Below, piece after piece: positions 18,366 through 25,822 of a DNA stretch of 64,000 bases (position 1 is the stretch's first letter; each line of letters opens with the position of its first letter). The notes under the pieces were generated by a model. That model was not told the DNA's origin. It did not search any database and was given only the letters and a program-made list of their open reading frames with translations. Origin of the DNA: Shewanella subflava (lineage in GTDB: Bacteria > Pseudomonadota > Gammaproteobacteria > Enterobacterales > Shewanellaceae); the NCBI RefSeq assembly GCF_025971955.1, contig NZ_JAPDMX010000003.1, positions 124,001 to 188,000 of the forward strand, written 5' to 3'. A program made the position numbers and the translations under genes.

Positions 18366-18654
18366 TTGCATTCAGCTGGTGCATAATTTTCAGTGCCCGA
18401 CCATACGGTCTTGATTCGTGACTTTCTTGTATATCATAATGGCTGAGGGCGACGTTTGCCGCCTTTTGTTTCATTGTTCTTGCGGCTGTTGACGTTGCTT
18501 GTTTTCGACTGCGAGAAAGCCCTTTTTGTGATAAATACTTTTTTACCTGGTATTGTGTTAAGCCAAGTTGAGCAGCAACTTGATCACCGCTCATGTGTTG
18601 TTGAAGGTAGTAGTATTCAATCAGATCTGAGTTACGTTCAACTGCCGCGTTCAT
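18361..18654 (-). CDS. Early phage helix-turn-helix protein
   Basis: The 97-residue protein is the last gene of the leftward PL operon. Residues 18-48 (HMSGDQVAAQLGLTQYQVKK) fit a helix-turn-helix, followed by a basic SRSRKQ stretch, so it probably binds DNA. Its start overlaps the stop of a 41-codon gene by one base (TAATG). The family is not recognised. Confidence 0.6.
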   Translation of the reverse strand: MNAAVERNSDLIEYYYLQQHMSGDQVAAQLGLTQYQVKKYLSQKGLSRSRKQATSTAARTMKQKAANVALSHYDIQESHESRPYGRALKIMHQLNAR

Positions 18655-18779
18655 TACTTACCTTCCTTAGCAAGTTTTTCTGCTAGTGTTTTCATGAATT
18701 GCTGGCATGAGCCCGTTTTTTCTCTTGGCTGGCTATACCAGTGCTTTAGAGCCTCTTTGATCACCTTTGATTGCTTCAT
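18654..18779 (-). CDS. 41-residue early phage protein
   Basis: This short frame lies between two longer leftward genes and is linked to both. Its ATG overlaps the upstream stop (ATGA) and its stop overlaps the downstream start (TAATG). That coupling is the main evidence it is real. The peptide is basic and helical with no known family. Confidence 0.55.
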   Translation of the reverse strand: MKQSKVIKEALKHWYSQPREKTGSCQQFMKTLAEKLAKEGK

Positions 18780-19054
18780 AATATTAATCCTGAATTAATT
18801 GGGCGGCTGAAAAGTACAAAATCCCACAATGCATTTTTAGATACTGAAACCCCATCTATGGCAATGACTCTCACCTTGCGGTTTGGTGCGGGTTTTATTT
18901 CGCACTCATATTTTTTTGTAACCCGAATATTAAATAACTTTGCAGATGCCACTTTTGTGTTAGTTCCTAATTCAAATGCCAGTTCAGCAGCAGAATATAA
19001 TTTACCAGTTTGCAGCATGTGCTCTGCAACATATGAGGTGCTTAACTGTTTCAT
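18776..19054 (-). CDS. Early phage protein with winged-helix-like N-terminus
   Basis: The 92-residue protein has a likely helix-turn-helix at residues 20-45 (YSAAELAFELGTNTKVAS) and a basic beta-rich tail. It overlaps both neighbours by 4 bp (ATGA). It is probably a small DNA-binding regulator, with no specific family recognised. Confidence 0.6.
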   Translation of the reverse strand: MKQLSTSYVAEHMLQTGKLYSAAELAFELGTNTKVASAKLFNIRVTKKYECEIKPAPNRKVRVIAIDGVSVSKNALWDFVLFSRPINSGLIL

Positions 19055-19293
19055 GCAGCATATCCCTTTAGTCGTAGTTTTGAATCAGCGGTGCTGGCAA
19101 ATAGCTCTGCATCGGCTTGGGTAAAGTCACTCACTTCAATGGCATTGAAGGTTTTGCACATTCCCCAGCCGTTGTAGTTGTTTGGTTTGTATGTAACTTC
19201 AATCTGTTGATGGTCATGCATTAGGGTGAAGAACGGTTTTGATAGTGTGACAACACCTTGTTGGGTGCTGAATGTTGTGGTTACTTTTTTCAT
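19051..19293 (-). CDS. Early phage protein, unknown (80 residues)
   Basis: This is a small beta-rich protein in the leftward operon, overlapping both neighbours by 4 bp. Its C-terminus ends in Ala-Ala at a recurring junction sequence. I see no motif that names it. Confidence 0.55.
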   Translation of the reverse strand: MKKVTTTFSTQQGVVTLSKPFFTLMHDHQQIEVTYKPNNYNGWGMCKTFNAIEVSDFTQADAELFASTADSKLRLKGYAA

Positions 19294-19616
19294 GCTGCAC
19301 CTCTGATTAAATCTTCTATATCAATTTGTTCTCCTGGATGTGCGTTGTCAGGTCTGGTTTCAATAGTTGCTATGATCTCAAACGGATGACATGGTAAACG
19401 CACTTGGTGAAAACGGTAAGAGTGGGTAATTGTTCGCCTTATTCCTTTGGCTAAATTAGTCAAACCATTGCCGAGGGCTTGCCAGTAAAGGCAGTCTAAC
19501 GCGCCTAAATATTGCGCGATTTGGATGTTGTCACCAGATTTAGCGTGTATACACAAAAGACATTTGTTGTTGCGGTAGTACATTAGTAAATGTTTAAACG
19601 TTGCATTAGTTTTCAT
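19290..19616 (-). CDS. Early phage protein, unknown (108 residues)
   Basis: The protein has a Cys pair (CLLCIHAKSG) near its start and a basic central region. It ends RGAA at the recurring GGTGCAGCATGA junction with the next gene. The upstream gene's stop touches its ATG. No family is recognised. Confidence 0.55.
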   Translation of the reverse strand: MKTNATFKHLLMYYRNNKCLLCIHAKSGDNIQIAQYLGALDCLYWQALGNGLTNLAKGIRRTITHSYRFHQVRLPCHPFEIIATIETRPDNAHPGEQIDIEDLIRGAA

Positions 19617-19880
19617 TTATGCCACCTTGCTAGGTTTGAATTTGTCCCAATCGAGCTCTTTGATTTGCTCAACTGTACCGGCCACTTCTTCTATTCGCTT
19701 CATGGCGCGAGATAGGTTTGATTTTTTGACTTCGTTACGAATGGCCGCAACGCTATCAGGGTGGCCAGTTACAAAGTGATCATGCAATGCCGATTTGATG
19801 TTATCTGATTCGATATTGGTTAATTGCAATAGCAGCTGCAGGCGTTCGGTGCTTTCACCACCTTGGATTAGGTACTTCAT
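19617..19880 (-). CDS. PapB/FocB-family-like transcriptional regulator
   Basis: The preferred start at 19880 overlaps the upstream stop (ATGA) and gives an 87-residue protein. Its start (YLIQGGEST), a Leu-rich helix (RLQLLLQLTNIES), KSALHDHFVTGH and a later NLSRAMKRIEEV follow the layout of the PapB/FaeA fimbrial regulator family (LIPG...LL..IS.I.S.....AL.DYLV.G...). Such proteins bind AT-rich DNA as oligomers. Family members in phage early operons would be unexpected, and the role here is unknown. The match is by eye. Confidence 0.6.
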   Translation of the reverse strand: MKYLIQGGESTERLQLLLQLTNIESDNIKSALHDHFVTGHPDSVAAIRNEVKKSNLSRAMKRIEEVAGTVEQIKELDWDKFKPSKVA

Positions 19881-20191
19881 GCTGCACCGCCTTGTGACGA
19901 TTCCCATAACAAGAAATGTTTAAAGCTATCAAAGCAATCGCCACGCTCTAAATAACGCTGGTATCTACGCTGTGATGCTGTCGGTTTTCTTATTTTGCCA
20001 ATTGCACCGTACTCAACGTGCCAAGTAGGGTGACAGTTAGAGATAACGCCAGGTTTATCTTTGTCAAAGTTGATACCAATGAAGTGGCCGCAATCTTTAG
20101 CAATTACGCCTGGCTCACCATCGACAACTACCTTTCTGCCTAATTCAGCATTTACGTTGTAGTATGTGTTGATATATTCAAATTGCTTCAT
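19877..20191 (-). CDS. Early phage protein, unknown (104 residues)
   Basis: This is a beta-rich small protein with a basic patch (KIRKPTASQRRYQRYLERG, residues 66-84). It overlaps both neighbours through ATGA junctions and ends Gly-Gly-Ala-Ala. No known family. Confidence 0.55.
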   Translation of the reverse strand: MKQFEYINTYYNVNAELGRKVVVDGEPGVIAKDCGHFIGINFDKDKPGVISNCHPTWHVEYGAIGKIRKPTASQRRYQRYLERGDCFDSFKHFLLWESSQGGAA

Positions 20192-20898
20192 GCAGCACTC
20201 CTTGCTTGTTTCACATCCTCGCAGTTATCAAACAACTGATAACCAAGACCTAGCCTTTCGTTCTTAGCTTCGGCACAGGTATAAAGCTCGTAAGGATTAA
20301 ATCCCCAAGTTACCTTGCCGCAATCGGGGCAATTGCCGCGAGTTCTACCAGTGGTCGGTCTATTTCGTTTCCGTGGGTGATTGTTCTTAATTCCTGCACC
20401 AGTGACCATTTTTCGCTTGTTAACATTGCTTACTTGGAATGTTCTTCTTGCGATATGGTCTATTACTGACTTAGGGTAAATAACAGTCTCAACATTATAT
20501 TTGGCTAAGTGAACAGCCTTTTTTAGTGCTTCTGCTTGAGGTAATACCAAGGCATCACTGTATTCAACTGAATGGTAAGCATCCGTCAGCCAATAAATAT
20601 CATTGCCGTTGTAGTCGCCTACAATGTGAATCACGCAATCTGTGTCGTGTTCTATAAACGGCAATGATGTGGTTGGCAAATATTGATGATCAACTCGCAC
20701 TGTTGCTAATTGGTCAATTTGGTCTTTACTGTATGGAATATCAGTTTCACGCGAATCAAAGTACCGCTGCGCTTCTTCTTTGGTGTAAACGTGCGCCTTG
20801 TTTAGATCACTTGTGTAGCCTAGACCGTTTTTAGCCCAAAACATGCAGGTATCACCAACATTGCTGCGACTATCGCGTAAGTAAAATAATTGGCTCAT
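20188..20898 (-). CDS. Early phage protein with C-terminal zinc-ribbon-like motif
   Basis: The 236-residue protein is the longest in the leftward operon. Residues 1-160 are mixed alpha/beta. Residues 170-185 are very basic, and a CPDCGK...C pattern near residue 190 looks like a zinc site. The basic and zinc parts suggest nucleic acid contact. The function is unknown. It ends Ala-Ala at an ATGA junction. Confidence 0.6.
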   Translation of the reverse strand: MSQLFYLRDSRSNVGDTCMFWAKNGLGYTSDLNKAHVYTKEEAQRYFDSRETDIPYSKDQIDQLATVRVDHQYLPTTSLPFIEHDTDCVIHIVGDYNGNDIYWLTDAYHSVEYSDALVLPQAEALKKAVHLAKYNVETVIYPKSVIDHIARRTFQVSNVNKRKMVTGAGIKNNHPRKRNRPTTGRTRGNCPDCGKVTWGFNPYELYTCAEAKNERLGLGYQLFDNCEDVKQARSAA

Positions 20899-21242
20899 GC
20901 TGCACCGCCTTGTTCACTTGTAACTAATGCCTGAGCTTTATTCCATATCACCATAAAAGCCTTAAGCGAATCTTCCGGATCATCTTCGCAAAGCCATGTA
21001 GCGATATTTTCGCCATTAGCGCAAATTTCTAGCAATCCCTCATCAGGCAAATACTCCCAAGCTATCTTATTGCCATAGCTATCGATGGCTAAACCTTGGT
21101 TATTTTCAGCTTCAATTGCAACGTGGCATGACTCGCAAACCAGTGATTTAAATTCGTTGGGATGGCTAGCCATGTCGTGCAAATCAACAACAACTCCACA
21201 ACGAGGGCATGGTGTTGGCATATCCATTTCGCAATTACTCAT
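20895..21242 (-). CDS. Lar-like zinc-ribbon protein (possible restriction alleviation)
   Basis: The 115-residue protein has two CxxC pairs: CPRCG at residue 12 and CESCH at residue 35. It ends its fold with an AFMVIWNKA helix, echoing the CPxCG...CxxC...WN layout of Lar-family restriction-alleviation proteins of lambdoid phages. Lar modulates host type I restriction. The match is a pattern, not a proven homology. It overlaps both neighbours by 4 bp. Confidence 0.5.
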   Translation of the reverse strand: MSNCEMDMPTPCPRCGVVVDLHDMASHPNEFKSLVCESCHVAIEAENNQGLAIDSYGNKIAWEYLPDEGLLEICANGENIATWLCEDDPEDSLKAFMVIWNKAQALVTSEQGGAA

Positions 21243-21580
21243 ACAAAATCCTCCAAGCTGATCCCAAGCTCTCTTGCCATCAAAATATCTTCTCGCTTTC
21301 TTCTTGCTGCGGCTTTGGCTTTTTCTTGCTCAGTGATTAACTGGTTTGCCGCTTTAGTATCAACAGCATCTACCAATTCAGTGGAGTTAATCACCATGGC
21401 ATTTTTACGCACCTTGACCGCTTTTTTGACATTAATCGTGGTGTTAAAAACCGCTTTAGCAGATGGCGATACTTTTGATACAGCCTGATATTGGGCGCGT
21501 TTGCTGGCACAAATGGTGGCTTTGTTGGCCTCGTAATATTTGCGCTGTGAAATCTGTTTAGGTGTGAGCTGTTGATTCAT
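21239..21580 (-). CDS. Early phage protein, basic helical (113 residues)
   Basis: This is a Lys/Ala-rich protein with a helical, highly charged C-terminal half (EQEKAKAAARRKREDI, residues 84-99) and a possible DNA-binding N-terminus. It lies 27 bp downstream of the AlpA-like gene. No named family. Confidence 0.5.
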   Translation of the reverse strand: MNQQLTPKQISQRKYYEANKATICASKRAQYQAVSKVSPSAKAVFNTTINVKKAVKVRKNAMVINSTELVDAVDTKAANQLITEQEKAKAAARRKREDILMARELGISLEDFV

Positions 21581-21607
21581 AATCGCCTCTATCTTCGATT
21601 AGTGCCG

Positions 21608-21868
21608 TTAAGCCGCTTTTGGGCTGTGAATATGGTCTTTTTTTGCTTGATCACGCAGGTTATCTAGGTGTTCGGCTAGGTCTGTTATGTTGATCATCCA
21701 AATGGCTTTATTGCTTTTTCCTGCTCTAAATGCCGGTATAGGAAACTTGCCTGCTTTGGCGTAGTTTTTGGCGGTTGGAGCGGATAGCCCAAAATACTCT
21801 TCACAGATATCGGTGATGGGTATCACCGCTTTGTTGAACTGGGCCATGAGTAAAAATGCTGTGTTCAT
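21608..21868 (-). CDS. AlpA/excisionase-like DNA-binding protein
   Basis: The 86-residue protein has a MerR/AlpA-like helix-turn-helix: ITDICEEYFGLSAPTAKNYAK (residues 17-37), then a wing containing FPIPAFRAGKSNKAIWMI. Proteins of this type serve as prophage excisionases or regulators. No other Xis candidate is adjacent to the integrase, so it may serve that role, by inference only. Its start overlaps the upstream stop (ATGA). Confidence 0.65.
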   Translation of the reverse strand: MNTAFLLMAQFNKAVIPITDICEEYFGLSAPTAKNYAKAGKFPIPAFRAGKSNKAIWMINITDLAEHLDNLRDQAKKDHIHSPKAA

Positions 21869-22032
21869 GCTTTGTCCTTTACATCTTGATTGTTGCGGCG
21901 TTGCAGCTGCACTTTGGTGTTTTGCCAGCCTTCGATTAAGCGATTAAGGCAGGGGGCTTCGTGTGGCCAAGTGCGGATCATGTCTTTGCACTTGGCTATT
22001 TCACGGTCGCAATATTCAGTTGCGGCGCTCAT
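21865..22032 (-). CDS. 55-residue early phage protein
   Basis: This short frame links the first PL gene and the AlpA-like gene through ATGA overlaps at both ends. It has three cysteines and a charged helical tail. No family is recognised; coupling is the main support. Confidence 0.55.
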   Translation of the reverse strand: MSAATEYCDREIAKCKDMIRTWPHEAPCLNRLIEGWQNTKVQLQRRNNQDVKDKA

Positions 22033-22352
22033 ACACTGGCCCTTAACTGAAATACCGTGCCGCTTTGGTGTAGTGGCGTGTTACGCCATAGGGTTATGCG
22101 GCCTGTGTTGTAGTTGTATCGCATGGCTAATTCGTTACCCAGTTCACCTGCTTGGTTTTCAAACTGCTTACTGAAAAGCTGGCTTGGGTTGCAGGTCATT
22201 AATTGGCGCTCAAGTTTGGCAATGCGCTGCTGTACGCGGGGGCATTCCATTGGGTCTTGTTTGGTGGTTAACAGGCAGGCAAAACGAACACTGGTTAAGT
22301 GGGCATGTTCGATGCGCTCTTTGTCTGTTGTTGGGGTGTTTGTCAGTATCAT
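22029..22352 (-). CDS. First gene of the PL operon, unknown (107 residues)
   Basis: This is the first gene after the leftward promoter, where lambda encodes N, but I see no arginine-rich N-like motif. The middle part is helical (RVQQRIAKLERQLM, residues 40-53), and the tail is beta-rich. It overlaps the next gene by 4 bp. Confidence 0.55.
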   Translation of the reverse strand: MILTNTPTTDKERIEHAHLTSVRFACLLTTKQDPMECPRVQQRIAKLERQLMTCNPSQLFSKQFENQAGELGNELAMRYNYNTGRITLWRNTPLHQSGTVFQLRASV

Positions 22353-22384
22353 TTTGCCGTCCTCGGTTAATTGGGTATGACTAA

Positions 22385-22413
22385 AGGTTAAGATAACTAT
22401 ACTTTCGCGTCAA
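22385..22413 (-). promoter_or_regulatory. PL: leftward early promoter with overlapping operator
   Basis: On the minus strand TTGACG (22413-22408), a 17-base spacer and TAACCT (22390-22385) precede the first leftward gene. Spacer and -10 contain GTATAGTTATCTTAACCTT, almost the same as at PR (GTATAGTTTTCTTAACCTT), so one repressor probably covers both. The AT-rich remainder up to 22503 should hold the promoter of the rightward 22504 gene. Confidence 0.75.
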
Positions 22414-22503
22414 GATAAAAGGTAAAGATTTCTAAACTTTTTGTTTTTGCTGTTTTTAGTGGCTTTTGTGGGATAAATTAAAGTGCTAACTAAGGAGGGT
22501 TTA

Positions 22504-22665
22504 ATGGCATTAATAAAGTGCGATGAGTGTGGTAACACAAAGAGTAGTACCGCTAAGGCTTATTTTTATTGTGGCAAAAGTCGTGATCATGTTTCATCAG
22601 GTGTTGCGTGGTTTGCTGTTGCTGGGGTGTTAGTGTTTTTTGGCGTGATGGGCGCAATAGGGTAA
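22504..22665 (+). CDS. Small zinc-ribbon-like membrane protein
   Basis: A strong AAGGAGG lies 8 bases before the ATG at 22504, so I use that start. The 53-residue protein begins with CDECG, has only one cysteine where a second pair is expected (FYCGKS), and ends with a membrane helix (residues 34-53). It is probably a degenerate zinc ribbon with a tail anchor. It is the first of three rightward genes lying between PL and the convergent repressor gene, a usual place for superinfection-exclusion genes. Confidence 0.6.
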   Translation: MALIKCDECGNTKSSTAKAYFYCGKSRDHVSSGVAWFAVAGVLVFFGVMGAIG

Positions 22666-22683
22666 TTGTCCAAGGAGTGGATT

Positions 22684-23289
22684 ATGAGTGTTATTAAAAG
22701 GTTAAGGGATTTTGTTAGTACAGGTGAAATACTCACTATTATTTATCATGGTGGTACTAATCCAGGGGGGAAGCGCGAGGTTTTTCCTGTCCAAATCTTG
22801 CCTGGAGAAGAAAAGCTTAAAGCTAGATGTATTGATTCTGGTGATACCAAAGTGTTTATGATTGATAAAATATCAATCGTCGATGCTGATGGGGTTATCG
22901 ATTTGGCCAAAAATGTTAGCCAGTCAACTTTATATGTAAATCTTGAACAGTTGCATACTGATGTTTTATCAAAATTTGATGATAATCAATTTCATGTTGA
23001 TTTGGGAGATGATTATTTAAATATTCATAAGAAGTGGAAAAACGGGAAGCACCAAAAAGGCATTGTTATGTCTATATATTATAATGCTGAATATATTGAC
23101 CATGTTTTTAGTTTTGAAACTGAAAAGATAGAGGAAGTTGCAAAAACGTATCAAAGGCCATGGCATATATGTGGTCGTAACTTTAATTCGAACTCGTTTA
23201 AAGATTTTAACAAAGCCGCTTATTACTTTATTGATCATATCGATAAGGCTATCACTGTTAAGAATATTCATGGTGAAGTAAAAGAATAA
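22684..23289 (+). CDS. WYL-like-domain protein of the immunity region
   Basis: The start at 22684 has AAGGAG upstream. The 201-residue protein opens with a segment resembling the SH3-like WYL fold: LTIIYHGGTNPGGKREVFP near residue 18, then a LKARC strand and an FMIDKI strand. WYL domains bind ligands or nucleic acid and often regulate defence genes. The rest is mixed alpha/beta with no known motif. It is co-transcribed with its neighbours (18-bp and 14-bp gaps). The domain call is by eye. Confidence 0.55.
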   Translation: MSVIKRLRDFVSTGEILTIIYHGGTNPGGKREVFPVQILPGEEKLKARCIDSGDTKVFMIDKISIVDADGVIDLAKNVSQSTLYVNLEQLHTDVLSKFDDNQFHVDLGDDYLNIHKKWKNGKHQKGIVMSIYYNAEYIDHVFSFETEKIEEVAKTYQRPWHICGRNFNSNSFKDFNKAAYYFIDHIDKAITVKNIHGEVKE

Positions 23290-23303
23290 TACAAGGACTG
23301 TAT

Positions 23304-23762
23304 ATGAAAGAAATTGATTTAATTCAAAAAATAGGTAGTAAACGTCGCGCGACTCGTAGTGTTGATTTAATAGCAAAGATTAAGATGGACCATCTAGACA
23401 CTAATCATTGGGTATACCCGATTGGTTATGGTTTCAGGGATGCTATTGACATCAGATACGATGAAAGAGTTAAAGACAAAAAGAAGTATATGGTTTGGAC
23501 TCAAGGTCCTATCATATCTTTTAAAGAAGGTGATTTTATCTGCAGTGGTTGTAAGTGTTTTGCGCTGCAGGTTGAGTTTGCCCAGCCAATGGGATGGAAT
23601 GTAGAAAAAGATCTCATGTATTTAGGTAATGTGGTTTTTAAATTTTTTAAACAGAAAGCTGGTAAATTCGCCCTTTATTCAAAATATGAATGTGATCAAG
23701 TAGGGTTTCTAGCTTTATTGATTAATGGCAATCTCACTGGCTTTAAAAAGATGATTCTATAG
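23304..23762 (+). CDS. Unknown protein adjacent to the CI repressor gene
   Basis: The 152-residue protein has a CSGCKCF cysteine cluster near residue 80 and otherwise looks globular. It is the third gene of the rightward trio, and its stop overlaps the end of the convergent repressor gene by 6 bp. It may take part in lysogen functions such as exclusion. Family unknown. Confidence 0.5.
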   Translation: MKEIDLIQKIGSKRRATRSVDLIAKIKMDHLDTNHWVYPIGYGFRDAIDIRYDERVKDKKKYMVWTQGPIISFKEGDFICSGCKCFALQVEFAQPMGWNVEKDLMYLGNVVFKFFKQKAGKFALYSKYECDQVGFLALLINGNLTGFKKMIL

Positions 23763-24443
23763 CAATACCGAGTACCAAAACACTTTACCAATAATGGTGA
23801 TGTGTTTTATATCTTCTGCTTCGTAGCGTTCATCTGGCCATTCGTCGGTGTTGAAACTGCGTAAGCGGATGCCTCCACCTGGTAGTTTGTATAAGGTTTT
23901 AACCCGTAACATGCCATCGTGATTAATGGCATACATTTTACCGTCAGTAATAGTGGTTTGTGAGGTGTCTACTCCAACAGTTGAGCCGTTAGGTAATACT
24001 GGCTCCATGCTATTACCGCTCACTCGAACGCAGGCGGCATGGGTTGGATCGACATTGGATTTGCGTAATGTTGATTTGGCAAAACGGAGTTTGGGGCCGT
24101 GATAGTGTGTCGCTTCGATTGCGCCGTGTCCTGCGGCTAATTCTACTTCCATGTAAAACGGGATCTCTACTTCATCGTCATTTAATGGGGTGCCGCTGTC
24201 CCACGTTTCCATTGGGCCAGCCCATTCTGCATTGCTGGTTGGTTTTGATTCACTTCCAAACAATAACCAGTCTGTTGTACAGCGAAGGTGTTTTGCTAAG
24301 TTATAAAGGTTTTCACCTTTTGGTGAGGTAGCCGAAGACTCCCATTGTGAAATGGTTGCTTTGGTTACACCTATCAACTTCGCAAGTTCAGGTTGCGTTA
24401 GCCTAATAAGCTTTCTACGCGCTTTAATTCTGTCATTCATCAT
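23757..24443 (-). CDS. CI-like phage repressor (HTH plus S24 LexA-type domain)
   Basis: The 228-residue repressor maintains lysogeny. The N-terminal Xre helix-turn-helix is clear (TQPELAKLIGVTKATISQWE, residues 16-35). The C-terminal S24 peptidase domain has an Ala-Gly cleavage site in ELAAGHGA near residue 103, the nucleophile Ser in SGNSMEPVL near residue 142, and the Lys in LRVKTLYK near residue 180. It should therefore self-cleave when stimulated by RecA during DNA damage. It is read leftwards from the OR region shared with the cro-like gene. Confidence 0.95.
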   Translation of the reverse strand: MMNDRIKARRKLIRLTQPELAKLIGVTKATISQWESSATSPKGENLYNLAKHLRCTTDWLLFGSESKPTSNAEWAGPMETWDSGTPLNDDEVEIPFYMEVELAAGHGAIEATHYHGPKLRFAKSTLRKSNVDPTHAACVRVSGNSMEPVLPNGSTVGVDTSQTTITDGKMYAINHDGMLRVKTLYKLPGGGIRLRSFNTDEWPDERYEAEDIKHITIIGKVFWYSVLL

Positions 24444-24454
24444 AGTTTAGATAG

Positions 24455-24475
24455 CTTAACTAAACATTAGTTAAG
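24455..24475. promoter_or_regulatory. OR palindrome between repressor and cro-like genes
   Basis: CTTAACTAA-ACA-TTAGTTAAG is a perfect 9-bp dyad with a 3-base centre, 12 bp before the repressor start. Its TTAAG half-site recurs in the PL and PR operators. This is a likely repressor or Cro site controlling the repressor promoter. Confidence 0.7.
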
Positions 24476-24491
24476 AATCTGCTCCTTTTTA

Positions 24492-24520
24492 TTGACAATG
24501 TGGTATAGTTTTCTTAACCT
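24492..24520 (+). promoter_or_regulatory. PR: rightward early promoter with overlapping operator
   Basis: TTGACA, a 17-base spacer and TAACCT precede the cro-like gene. The spacer and -10 (GTATAGTTTTCTTAACCTT) match PL with one difference. The imperfect dyad GGTATA...TTAACC lies between the -35 and -10 boxes, where repressor would block polymerase. Confidence 0.75.
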
Positions 24521-24547
24521 TGTGTTTGTTGAATATTCGGAGTTGTT

Positions 24548-24733
24548 ATGAAAACGAAAGACGCAATTTTGCATTTTGGTTCTAAGAGTCTATTGGCGAA
24601 AAATTTAGGACTTACTAAAGGTGCAGTTTCTCAGTGGCCTGAAGATGTGCCTGAGCTACGGGCTTATCAGATTGAACGGCTAACTAAGGGCAAGTTGAAA
24701 GCGGATTTACCGCGCCTTCAGCAAGCCTGTTGA
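24548..24733 (+). CDS. Cro-like repressor
   Basis: This 61-residue protein is divergent from the CI-like gene. Residues 10-32 (FGSKSLLAKNLGLTKGAVSQW) are a Cro/YdaS-type helix-turn-helix. It should bind the shared operators and favour the lytic path. GGAG lies 6 bases before the ATG. It is first in the rightward early operon. Confidence 0.85.
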   Translation: MKTKDAILHFGSKSLLAKNLGLTKGAVSQWPEDVPELRAYQIERLTKGKLKADLPRLQQAC

Positions 24734-24764
24734 TTTTACTTTATCTCACGTTGAGGGATTACAC

Positions 24765-25358
24765 ATGAAACAAAAATCACGTTTAGAGCTGTTAATGAAA
24801 GCCATTAATGCCTGGCTTGAACTACCCAAAGTCAGCCGTTCGGCAATGGCAACGGCTGTTGTGCAAGCGGTTGATGATTTAAAACTTGCCACAGTGCTGG
24901 CTAAAGAGGGGATTACGTTTACGTATTCCGATGATATTTACAATGATTCGCGTGTTAATGCACAAAAGATTTTTAGATGGCTTGGGCAGTACGCAGATCA
25001 AAACGCGGTACCTGAGCGGCTATTTTTTGTTGAACAGGCGTTATTGGCGGCGATGCCAGTTGATTTGCGCATTCGTTATTTAAACGATGTTTATAACATG
25101 GTTGGGGTCACTGTGGTGGTTGATCACGTTAGTGATGGGGTGTCGTTAAGCACTAATGATTTGGCTGCAACGCTAACAAAGGAAAATTGTGAGGCACAAA
25201 TAGCGGTAATTCGATTAGGTGTAGAACCAACGCGCCATGAAATTGAGCAAGCTTACCGTGAATTACGTGAATCGCGCGGTACTACTCAGGCGGCTATGGA
25301 TGTTTTTGAGCGTAGTTATCCGTATTTGTCGAATACTTCAATTCAGTCAGTTGGTTAG
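24765..25358 (+). CDS. Early phage protein, possible CII-position regulator
   Basis: The 197-residue helical protein takes the place of cII/YdaT-type regulators in lambdoid maps, but I see no helix-turn-helix that settles this. The C-terminal third (PTRHEIEQAYRELRESRGTTQ) could be a DNA-contact helix pair. Its stop lies 2 bp before the next ATG. The function is unknown. Confidence 0.5.
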   Translation: MKQKSRLELLMKAINAWLELPKVSRSAMATAVVQAVDDLKLATVLAKEGITFTYSDDIYNDSRVNAQKIFRWLGQYADQNAVPERLFFVEQALLAAMPVDLRIRYLNDVYNMVGVTVVVDHVSDGVSLSTNDLAATLTKENCEAQIAVIRLGVEPTRHEIEQAYRELRESRGTTQAAMDVFERSYPYLSNTSIQSVG

Positions 25359-25360
25359 TG

Positions 25361-25564
25361 ATGGCAGATAACGTTGATGATGCTAATGATTTGGTTTTGC
25401 TGCATTTAGCGGCTGAGCTGGCGAAAGCTAAACCCAGTTTACCACCGCTAACAGGCATTTGTTATTACTGTGATGCGTTAACTGATGAGCGCTTTTGTGA
25501 TGCGGATTGTCGGGATGATTATGAGCGTGAGCAGCGCAAAATATTAATGCGTAAGCGAGGGTGA
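25361..25564 (+). CDS. Small zinc-finger-like early protein
   Basis: The 67-residue protein has a CYYCDALTDERFCDADCRDDY motif (near residue 33), as in short DUF2116-type phage zinc proteins. An in-frame GTG one codon earlier overlaps the preceding stop; I use the ATG. The next gene starts 1 bp after its stop. Confidence 0.6.
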   Translation: MADNVDDANDLVLLHLAAELAKAKPSLPPLTGICYYCDALTDERFCDADCRDDYEREQRKILMRKRG

Positions 25565-25565
25565 T

Positions 25566-25760
25566 ATGACTCAGTTAAGTGATAACAGTTTGATTGAAAC
25601 TCCTGAAGAACGCGAAGCTTTTGAGTGCTTAGAACGTCAGCTACAAATTGATGCTCTGGCGGCGATTGCTAGAACAAGTATGACGATGAGTTGTACAGGT
25701 ATTGCTGCCAAGTTATTTGATGCAGGTTGCCGTGTGGATTTAGCGCTAGTTAAAAAATAA
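25566..25760 (+). CDS. Small acidic early phage protein (64 residues)
   Basis: This is a helical protein with an acidic N-terminal half (PEEREAFECLERQ). It is tightly linked to the upstream gene. A hairpin (AACCCCG...CGGGGTT, 25763-25797) follows its stop. No family is recognised. Confidence 0.5.
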   Translation: MTQLSDNSLIETPEEREAFECLERQLQIDALAAIARTSMTMSCTGIAAKLFDAGCRVDLALVKK

Positions 25761-25822
25761 GAAACCCCGCTTAAGTTTGGCGACTGAGCACGGGGTTAAT
25801 ACCTACAGAGAGAGGCAATTAC

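Noticed and set aside
18361..22352. Rightward frames within the leftward early operon
   Set aside because: The leftward genes form an unbroken chain of ATGA overlaps from PL; the opposite frames have no ribosome sites or domains.
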